Origin: Desertivibrio insolitus
GTDB taxonomy: Bacteria; Actinomycetota; Actinomycetes; Actinomycetales; Microbacteriaceae
Assembly: GCF_017355965.1 (NCBI RefSeq)
Contig: NZ_JAFIQW010000003.1
Coordinates: 148,001 to 212,000 of the forward strand
Reading direction: 5' to 3'
Length of the DNA stretch: 64,000 nucleotides
Shown here piece after piece: positions 54,069 to 60,600 of this stretch. Both the position numbers and the translations under genes were made by a program. The notes under the pieces are model-generated. The model had not been told where the DNA came from. It ran no database searches and saw only the letters and a list, made by a program, of their open reading frames with translations. The stretch's first letter is position 1, and every line of letters starts with the position of its first letter.

Positions 54069-54781
54069 GCCTGCGGATGCCGCCGGTCTCAGCGGTCATC
54101 GGGCGCGTGCTCGAAGGGGCGTTCGCCGCCCTCACGGTGCTGCGCCACCCGAAGCCGATCCACGGCGCGGGCGTCATGCTGCACGGGACGGTGCGCCGGG
54201 TCGGACCGGGGCTCGACACCGGCATCCGCTGGGTCGACGAGCCGCCAGTCGAGCAGCGCGTGCTCGCGCGGGCCTCGCGGTCGGCGGGGCTCCCATCGCT
54301 GCTGCCCGACGTGCCCGGCCTCGCGCTGCGCTTCGAGGGCGACACCGGGCCGGCCGACATCGAGCTCGCCTCGACGGGGCTCGGCTTCCCCTCGCGCTTC
54401 TGGCTCGCCGCGCACCGCTCCCCCTCCCGCGCGTGGCTCGGTACCCTGTTCCCGTACGAGTCGCCGAGCGGTCCCGTGCTGCTCGCCGCGCGGACGCTCA
54501 CCCCCGGCGACCTGCCCGCCTCGCTGCCCGCGCTCGCGGAGCGGCTCGAGCAGGAGCCGTGGCGGCTGCGGCTGTACGCCGCGTCGCCCCGCGGCCGGTG
54601 GCGCCCGTTCGCCGAGCTCGACCTGACGCGCGAACCCGGCGCGCTCGACGTGCCGATCCGGTTCGACGCCGTGCGGCATCCGGTGCCCGGCGCGGAGAAC
54701 TACGACTGGGTCAAGCGCGTGCGCCAGCCGACGTACGAGCGCATCCAGGGGCCCGACATCGACGAGCCGCGAGCCGGGTAG
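54065..54781 (+). CDS. Conserved hypothetical protein of actinobacteria
   Basis: A 238-residue soluble protein, mostly beta-rich. Segments [36 protein letters not shown] and [20 protein letters not shown] follow a pattern recurring in small actinobacterial proteins, sometimes labelled phosphodiesterase without support. GTG 54065 (overlapping the nadE stop) is chosen; ATG 54077 is the alternative. Co-translation with nadE suggests a link to NAD metabolism but function is unknown. Confidence 0.6.
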   Translation: MSLRMPPVSAVIGRVLEGAFAALTVLRHPKPIHGAGVMLHGTVRRVGPGLDTGIRWVDEPPVEQRVLARASRSAGLPSLLPDVPGLALRFEGDTGPADIELASTGLGFPSRFWLAAHRSPSRAWLGTLFPYESPSGPVLLAARTLTPGDLPASLPALAERLEQEPWRLRLYAASPRGRWRPFAELDLTREPGALDVPIRFDAVRHPVPGAENYDWVKRVRQPTYERIQGPDIDEPRAG

Positions 54782-54832
54782 GCAAGCCTTTCCTGGCTGG
54801 CGGTCCAGTCGTCGCGGTGTCACTCTGACGGA

Positions 54833-55546
54833 ATGACGGCGGTGACGAACCCTCAGGAGGAGACGCGTACCGGCGGCGTCAACGGTCGGCTCAACCGGCT
54901 GCGCGCCGGAGTGCTCGGCGCGAACGACGGCATCGTGTCGGTCGCGGCGATCGTGGTCGGCGTGGCCGGGGCGACCAGCGAGATCGCGCCGATCGCGACC
55001 GCGGGTGCCGCAGCCCTCCTCGGCGGCGCGGTGTCGATGGCGCTCGGAGAGTACGTCTCGGTGAGCAGCCAGCGCGACAGCGAGCGCGCCCTCGTCGAGA
55101 TGGAGCAGCGCGAGCTCGCCACCAAGCCCGACGCGGAACTCGCGCAGCTCGCCTCGATCTACCGCGCGAAGGGCCTCTCCCTCGAGACGGCCGACCGGGT
55201 CGCCCGCGAGCTCACCGAGCACGACGCGCTCGCCGCGCACCTCGAGGTCGAGCACGGAATCGACCAGGACGACCTCGTCTCGCCGTGGCACGCGGCCGCG
55301 GCATCCGCCGTCGCGTTTCTGCTCGGCGGGGTGCTGCCGCTCGCCGCGATCCTGCTGCCGGATGCCGTGCGCGTGCCCGTCACGTTCGCCGTCGTGCTGC
55401 TGGCGCTCGCCCTCACCGGGGCCGTGGGCGCCCGGCTCGGCGGCACGTCGGCCGCGCGGCCGGCGCTGCGCGTCGTGGTCGGCGGGGCGCTCGCGCTCGG
55501 GGCGACGTTCGCGCTGGGGTCGCTGCTGGGGACCGCGATCGGCTGA
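54833..55546 (+). CDS. VIT1/CCC1 family iron/manganese transporter
   Basis: A 237-residue protein with five predicted helices. It opens with the family signature LRAGVLGANDGIVSVAAIVVGVAGA, and the second helix has GAVSMALGEYVSVSSQRDSE; an acidic helical middle segment (EMEQRELATKPDAELAQLASIY) resembles the metal-binding domain. CACTCT at 54821-54826 gives leaderless spacing to ATG 54833. Transport of Fe(II) or Mn(II) is inferred from the family. Confidence 0.85.
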   Translation: MTAVTNPQEETRTGGVNGRLNRLRAGVLGANDGIVSVAAIVVGVAGATSEIAPIATAGAAALLGGAVSMALGEYVSVSSQRDSERALVEMEQRELATKPDAELAQLASIYRAKGLSLETADRVARELTEHDALAAHLEVEHGIDQDDLVSPWHAAAASAVAFLLGGVLPLAAILLPDAVRVPVTFAVVLLALALTGAVGARLGGTSAARPALRVVVGGALALGATFALGSLLGTAIG

Positions 55547-55563
55547 GACCTTCGCCGGGCGGC

Positions 55564-55840
55564 GTCGCATCCTCGTGGCTTGTGTAGGAGCGGCCGGCGC
55601 GACACGCCGGTGTTTCGGAGCCGCGGGGCGGCGTGTCGGTGAGCGCGTTCCTACAGACGCCACATGCAGCCGTGCTGAGCACGCATTCGTGTCCGCTGCG
55701 CCGGCGTCGCACCGCGTGGCTCGTGTAGGAGCGGCGGCGCGACACGCCGATGCTGCCGGCCGCGAGGCGGCGTGTCGGTGACCGCGTTCCTACAGACGCC
55801 ACGTGGTGCCGTGTTCGGCACGCGTTCGTGTCCGCTGCGC
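55564..55840. repeat. Two tandem copies of a ~137-bp repeat, each with a TGTAGGA hairpin
   Basis: Unit 1 (55564-55701) and unit 2 (55706-55840) start GTCGCA and end TCCGCTGCGC. Each contains a hairpin with ends TGTAGGAG and TTCCTACA (55583-55655 and 55724-55794) and an inner inverted repeat GACACGCCG/CGGCGTGTC. There is no open reading frame I would trust. Confidence 0.85.
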
Positions 55841-55944
55841 TCATTGTGCAGGCGTGTCACCGCTCGACGTCGCGCGTTCAGTCACCCGCCCACGTTGCGC
55901 GTCCAGTCGGCCACGCGGTCGTGCGTCCGCACGCCCGCTCACGC

Positions 55945-56018
55945 TGTGTAGGAGGGATGGCGCGACCCTTCGGTGCTGCGGGTCAGGGGCCGGCGCGTCA
56001 GGGCTGCGGTCCTACACA
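55945..56018. repeat. Third TGTGTAGGA/TCCTACACA hairpin
   Basis: TGTGTAGGA (55945-55953) and TCCTACACA (56010-56018) form a perfect 9-bp terminal stem. The interior has diverged from the first two copies. Confidence 0.7.
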
Positions 56019-56035
56019 ACGTGACTGCGCCTACA

Positions 56036-56105
56036 GCAGGACAGATCGCGGGGACGCGCCGAGTGACTGATGCCGCGGGGCGGCGCGTCATCACGGATGT
56101 CCTGC
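56036..56105. repeat. Fourth long hairpin (GCAGGACA/TGTCCTGC)
   Basis: GCAGGACA (56036-56043) is mirrored at 56098-56105, enclosing an inner GACGCGCCG/CGGCGCGTC-like pair. The ends differ from the TGTAGGA family. The whole gap 55547-56166 (620 bp) therefore holds only hairpin repeats. Confidence 0.55.
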
Positions 56106-56166
56106 CAAAGGAACGAGCCGCCTCACGAAACGGCCGGCCACGCGGCCTCCTCCGGGCACGAAGGGG

Positions 56167-57480
56167 CTACGCCGCCGGCACGCCGCCCGCGGCATCCGGA
56201 CGCTCGTCGCCCGCGGCATCCGCCCGCTCGTCGTCGTGCGCGACGTGCCGCAGCTGCCGCCAGATGAGCACGACGAAGAGCGCCGAGCCCGCGAACGCGA
56301 ACCAGAACGGTGCCGTGACGCCGTAGAGCTCGGCGAGCACTCCCCCGATGCCGGAGCCCACGACGAGGCCGCCGAACACGCCGAGCGTGTTGACGCTGCC
56401 GACGCGTCCCTGCAGCTTGCGCGGCACCGCGCGCTGCCGCACCGAGACGGCGGTCGTGCCCCAGACGAACGCGTGCGCGCCGAAGACGAAGAACACCGGC
56501 AGCGCGACGACCGGGCTCGTGGTCAGCGCGAGCGCGAGGTGGGTGAGCGTCTCGATGATGAGGCCGATGCGCATGAGGTTGCCGAGGCTCACATGCTTGG
56601 TGATCCACCCGTAGCTCGCGATGCCGAGCAGCCCGCCGACCGCGGTGACCGTGGTGATGAGTCCGTACCCGATCTCGCCGAGGCCGAGCCGCTGCCCCGC
56701 GTAGAGCACGAGCACCGACCACGCGGCGCCGAAGGTCACGTTGAAGATCGCGATCGTCAGCACGAGCGTGCGCACGGCGGCGTGCCGGAAGGTCCAGCGG
56801 ATGCCCTCGGCGATGTCCCGCCAGAGGTGGCTCTTCGCGGCATCCGGATGCTCGTCGGGCGGCAGCGCCACCCGCACCACGAGCGTGGCCGCGAGCAGCA
56901 CGAGCACCGCCTGCACGCCGAACGCCCACGCGGCGCCGACCGTGAACAGAGCCGCCCCGATCGGTGGACCGGCCATCTGGTTGAGCGTGAGGAACCCGGT
57001 CTGCAGCCGCGAGTTCGCCACGGCGAGGTCGTCGCGCGCCACGATCGTCGGGGTCAGCGACTGCGCGCTGTTGTCGGCGAACACCTCCGCCGTCGACAGC
57101 AGGAACAGCGCGCCGAGCACGATCACGATCGACACGGCATCCGTTGCGATCGCGGCCGTCAGCAGGGCGAGCACGACCGCCCGGACGAGGTTGACGGATG
57201 CCACGACGCGGCGCCGGTCGAGCCGGTCGGCGATGACGCCGGCGAGCAGCCCGAACAGCAGCGGCGGCAGCCACTGGATCGTCGCGGCGAGCGCGACGAG
57301 CACCGCGTTCTGCGTGAGGGAGGCGACGAGCAGCGGACCCGCGGCGAGCGCGATCCCGTCGCCGAGGTTCGACGTCCACGACGAGGCGAGCAGCCAGCGG
57401 AAGCCGCGGCCGAGTCGCTCCGGCAGGACGGTCTCGGTGATGCGGCGCGCGATGGTGCCCTCCGTTCCGCGCCGACTCAC
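56167..57480 (-). CDS. MFS transporter, EntS-like
   Basis: A 437-residue MFS protein beginning FRWLLASSWTSNLGDGIALAAGPLL and with the motif A loop LLAGVIADRLDRRRVVA. It has about twelve helices and a hydrophilic C-terminal tail of about 25 residues. Related to exporters of siderophores and drugs; cargo unknown. The GTG start at 57480 has TAGCCT at 57489-57494. It shares a divergent gap with a paralogue at 57648. Confidence 0.8.
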   Translation of the reverse strand: MSRRGTEGTIARRITETVLPERLGRGFRWLLASSWTSNLGDGIALAAGPLLVASLTQNAVLVALAATIQWLPPLLFGLLAGVIADRLDRRRVVASVNLVRAVVLALLTAAIATDAVSIVIVLGALFLLSTAEVFADNSAQSLTPTIVARDDLAVANSRLQTGFLTLNQMAGPPIGAALFTVGAAWAFGVQAVLVLLAATLVVRVALPPDEHPDAAKSHLWRDIAEGIRWTFRHAAVRTLVLTIAIFNVTFGAAWSVLVLYAGQRLGLGEIGYGLITTVTAVGGLLGIASYGWITKHVSLGNLMRIGLIIETLTHLALALTTSPVVALPVFFVFGAHAFVWGTTAVSVRQRAVPRKLQGRVGSVNTLGVFGGLVVGSGIGGVLAELYGVTAPFWFAFAGSALFVVLIWRQLRHVAHDDERADAAGDERPDAAGGVPAA

Positions 57481-57647
57481 GAGGGTCGAGGCTACCGGGG
57501 GCCACGCCCGGAGGCATCCGCCCTATCGCCCCCGTACTGACGCCGAGTGGTCAGGGTGTCGGTGAGTGGCGAGTCGCTGCGGGCGCCGGTGAGCGGTGCG
57601 TTGACCAGTCGAGCCCTCACGCGAACGACGGCCCCTATCGTGAACAC

Positions 57648-58865
57648 GTGAGCGCGAAGCCGGCCGACGGAGGGCTCGGCGCCCCGTTCTGGCGGCTCTT
57701 CGCCTCGAGCGGCGTCTCGAACCTCGGGGACGGGCTCGGCCGCACCGCTCTGCCGCTGCTCGCCGCGTCGTACACCCGCGACCCGGTGCTCGTCGCCGGC
57801 CTCACGTCGTTCGCGTTCGTGCCGTGGCTGCTCTTCGCGATCGTCAGCGGTGCCGTCGTCGATCGCGTGAACCGGCGCACGGCGATGGCGGTCGCGAACG
57901 GCCTGCGCGCCGTCACGCTGTCGGCGCTCGCGCTGCTCGTCGTGACGGATGCCGGGTCGATCGTCGCGCTCTACGTGGTGGCGTTCGTGCTCGGCACCGC
58001 CGAGACGGTCTACGACAGCGCGGCCCGCGCCCTGCTGCCGCAGGTGGTGACGCAACGGAACCTCGACCGCGGGAACAGCCTGCTGACCGTCGAGGAGGCG
58101 CTGGGGCAGACGTTCCTCGGCGCCCCGCTCGGCGCCGCGCTGTTCGCACTCTCCGCCGCATCGCCCCTGACGCTCAACGCGGTGGGCTTCGCCCTCGCGG
58201 CCGTACTCGTGCTCTCGGTGCGCGGCGTGCGGGCGCCGTCACGCGAGGGCGCTCTGCCGTCCATCCGCTCGGACATCGGAGAGGGCCTGCGGTGGCTGTG
58301 GGGGCACAGCGTCATCCGTCGCCTCACCCTCATCGCGGCGACGACGAGCCTCGCCCAGTCGGCGATCAACGGCATCCTCGTGCTGTTCGCCCTCGAGGTG
58401 CTGCGGATCCCGGATGCCGCGTACGGGCTGCTGCTGGTCGCGGCCGGCGTCGGCGGACTGCTCGGCGGTCTCGTCGCGCCCGCGGTCTCGCGGGCGATCG
58501 GCCGGCGGGCGGGACTCGTCGCGGGGTGCGCGGTCACCGGGCTCTCCGCCCTGGGCACCGGACTCACGACGAACCCGGTCGCCGCGGCGGCGCTGCTCGC
58601 CACCGGCGCGGGCGGCGTCATGGTGTGGAACGTGCTCACGATGTCGCTGCGGCAGACCCTCATCCCCGAGGTGCTCTTCGGGCGGGTGCAGGGCGTCTAC
58701 CGCACGCTCGTCTGGGGCGGGATGCCGCTCGGCGCGCTGCTCGGCGGCGTGCTCGCCGGCGCCGCGGGGGTGCCGGTCGTGTTCGTGGCGGCCGGCTGCG
58801 TACTGCTCGCCGCGAGCGTGGGGTTCGCGCTCGCGCTGCGGGGGATCGACGACGCCCGGGCGTGA
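57648..58865 (+). CDS. MFS transporter, EntS-like paralogue
   Basis: A 405-residue MFS protein. The opening FWRLFASSGVSNLGDGLGRTALPLL and the loop SGAVVDRVNRRTAMA match the divergent neighbour at 56167, so the two are paralogues. TATCGT at 57636-57641 gives exact leaderless spacing to the GTG start. Cargo unknown. Confidence 0.8.
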   Translation: MSAKPADGGLGAPFWRLFASSGVSNLGDGLGRTALPLLAASYTRDPVLVAGLTSFAFVPWLLFAIVSGAVVDRVNRRTAMAVANGLRAVTLSALALLVVTDAGSIVALYVVAFVLGTAETVYDSAARALLPQVVTQRNLDRGNSLLTVEEALGQTFLGAPLGAALFALSAASPLTLNAVGFALAAVLVLSVRGVRAPSREGALPSIRSDIGEGLRWLWGHSVIRRLTLIAATTSLAQSAINGILVLFALEVLRIPDAAYGLLLVAAGVGGLLGGLVAPAVSRAIGRRAGLVAGCAVTGLSALGTGLTTNPVAAAALLATGAGGVMVWNVLTMSLRQTLIPEVLFGRVQGVYRTLVWGGMPLGALLGGVLAGAAGVPVVFVAAGCVLLAASVGFALALRGIDDARA

Positions 58866-58951
58866 GCCGACGGCATCCGTCGAGTCGGCACAGGGGGCCG
58901 AACGGCCCTACACTCGGTGCCCGGATCGGCGGAGGCTCGGTCCCGATCATC

Positions 58952-59221
58952 ATGCGACGCTTCTTCACACGACTGTTACGCGGCCGAATCACGCCGGACC
59001 ACGACCCGCGTGTACCGTCTCCGCATGCTTCAGCCGACAAGCACCACGACCCCATGAGCTCGCCGTGCGACTGCGGCGGCGGGCGCTCCGCCGTGAACGG
59101 CTTCCTGTTCTGCGCGCACTGCGACGGCGGTCACCCGAGCGAGCCGCAGTGCGGCGTCTGCCGTGACTTCAGCCACGCCGTGATGGCGCGGCTGGGGCAC
59201 ACGCCGCCCGAGCTGGCCTGA
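58952..59221 (+). CDS. Small cysteine-rich zinc-ribbon-like protein
   Basis: An 89-residue protein (or 55 residues if it starts at ATG 59054). The C-terminal half has CDC, then CAHC, then CGVC, five to six cysteines spaced like a zinc ribbon. The N-terminal half is basic (MRRFFTRLLRGR). TACACT at 58909-58914 is a plausible promoter, and GGAGG lies 16 bp before ATG 58952. No family was recognised and the start is uncertain. Confidence 0.45.
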   Translation: MRRFFTRLLRGRITPDHDPRVPSPHASADKHHDPMSSPCDCGGGRSAVNGFLFCAHCDGGHPSEPQCGVCRDFSHAVMARLGHTPPELA

Positions 59222-59261
59222 GCCGACCTCGCGGCTGCTTCCCTGCTGCGAGTGCGGCTGT

Positions 59262-59320
59262 CGAAGGAGAAATCGGCCGAGCCGGTTGGCATCCGACCTG
59301 GAACGGCGGAATCTCCTTCG
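59262..59320. repeat. 59-bp palindromic element, copy 2
   Basis: CGAAGGAGA (59262-59270) and TCTCCTTCG (59312-59320) are identical to the ends of copy 1, and the preceding TGCGGCTG is also shared. Confidence 0.8.
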
Positions 59321-59333
59321 TTGCCTGCACCCG

Positions 59334-59413
59334 CGATCGATTGCGGAGGCGTTTCGCCCCGTTCTGCGTCCACTCCCCACGCCACGGGCGCGAAACGCCT
59401 CCGTTATCGATCG
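59334..59413. repeat. 80-bp inverted repeat (GAGGCGTTTCGC)
   Basis: The left arm 59334-59361 begins CGATCGAT and includes GGAGGCGTTTCGC. The right arm 59385-59413 is its near-perfect complement. It lies between copies 2 and 3 of the 59-bp palindrome and is unrelated to them. Confidence 0.8.
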
Positions 59414-59434
59414 GGCGGCGGCACCCGCGCCCAG

Positions 59435-59493
59435 CGGAGGAGAAATAGCCGCACCCGATCCGAATCAGACCCGGGTCGCGGGAATCTCCCCCG
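59435..59493. repeat. 59-bp palindromic element, copy 3
   Basis: CGGAGGAGA (59435-59443) with TCTCCCCCG (59485-59493), conserved internal GAAAT and GGGAATCTCC, same length as copies 1 and 2. Confidence 0.75.
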
Positions 59494-59535
59494 TGAGCGA
59501 CCAACGTCAGCGAGCCAGAGCAGCGGCGGCGCCTA

Positions 59536-59594
59536 ACAGAGGAGAAACGGCCACTTCCGGCCCAAATCCGACCCAGATGGCCGGAATCTCCTCC
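59536..59594. repeat. 59-bp palindromic element, copy 4
   Basis: CAGAGGAGA (59536-59544) with TCTCCTCCG (59586-59594). The gap 59222-59625 (404 bp) holds only these elements and no gene. Confidence 0.75.
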
Positions 59595-59625
59595 GATAGC
59601 GACCACCGCCAGCAAAGGGGCAGCG

Positions 59626-60519
59626 CTACACACCTTCCAGGTGCCCCGCCGCCTCCCGCAGCACCCGCGCGAACTCACGCATCGCGGGCGACGCCGCCCC
59701 CGCCCCCCGCTGCGCCGTGAAGATCTGCCGCCGCGGGGCATCCGCGAGGTCGACTAGCCGCGAGGTCGTGCCGCGGCCCGTCCAGATGAGGTCGGGCATG
59801 AGCGCGACCGCGTTGCCCGACTCCACGAGGCGCATCTGCGCCTGCAGGTCGGCGGTCTGGTAGCGCACGTCGGGCTCGAAGCCCGCCTGGCGGCAGCGCT
59901 GCTCCGCGAAGTGCCGCGAGGCGGCGCCGTAGGGCTCCATCACCCAGGCCGCGCCGCGGGCGTCGTCGAGCGAGCGGATGGGCGAGTCGGCGGGCACGGC
60001 GAGCCGGATGGCATCCGTCGTCAGCTCCTGCCGCTCGAGCCCCGGATGCCGCGGCGCCGCGTGCGCCGGGTACTGCTCCGCCACCACCATGTCGAAGTCG
60101 CGCGCCCACGTGTCGTGCAGCGCCTGCTCGGGCTCGTGCTGGGTCATCTCGATGCGCACGTCGGGGTGCTGCTCGCGCATCGCGGTGAGCGCCGCCGGCA
60201 TGAGCGCGAGCGCCGCCGACTGGAACACGGCCACGCGCACGGTGCCGCGCACCGAGACGGATGCCACCTCGAGCGCCGCCTGCGCCCGCTCGAGCACGTC
60301 GAGCACCTCGGTCGCCGACGCGACGAGGATCTCCGCCTCCGGCGTGAGCTGCACCCGCCGCCCGGCGGGACGCAGGAGTTCGACGCCGGCCTCCTTCTCG
60401 AGCTGCGCGAGCTGCTGCGAGACGGCGGACGGCGAGAGGTGCACCGACTCCGCGACGGCGGCGAGCGTGCCGCGGATCGAGAGCTCCCGAAGGAGGGCGA
60501 GGCGGCGCACGTCGAGCAC
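59626..60519 (-). CDS. LysR-family transcriptional regulator
   Basis: A 297-residue regulator. The N-terminal winged helix contains LSIRGTLAAVAESVHLSPSAVSQQLAQLEKEAG, and a two-lobed effector domain follows. It is divergent from putA with 81 bp between the starts, so it is probably the putA regulator. A T-N11-A type sequence is possible around 60550-60575. The GTG start at 60519 has TAACCT at 60526-60531 with leaderless spacing. Confidence 0.88.
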   Translation of the reverse strand: MLDVRRLALLRELSIRGTLAAVAESVHLSPSAVSQQLAQLEKEAGVELLRPAGRRVQLTPEAEILVASATEVLDVLERAQAALEVASVSVRGTVRVAVFQSAALALMPAALTAMREQHPDVRIEMTQHEPEQALHDTWARDFDMVVAEQYPAHAAPRHPGLERQELTTDAIRLAVPADSPIRSLDDARGAAWVMEPYGAASRHFAEQRCRQAGFEPDVRYQTADLQAQMRLVESGNAVALMPDLIWTGRGTTSRLVDLADAPRRQIFTAQRGAGAASPAMREFARVLREAAGHLEGV

Positions 60520-60600
60520 GAGGAAAGGTTAGCCCTGCTGATCGATATCGCTTAGAAACATCCGCTTTTGCTTACTCCTCGTGCTTCCGATACTGATCGC

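Noticed and set aside
59169-59741. A 190-codon minus-strand frame across the 59-bp repeat cluster
   Set aside because: It is arginine-rich, crosses hairpin repeats and runs into the end of the LysR gene, so it is composition noise.
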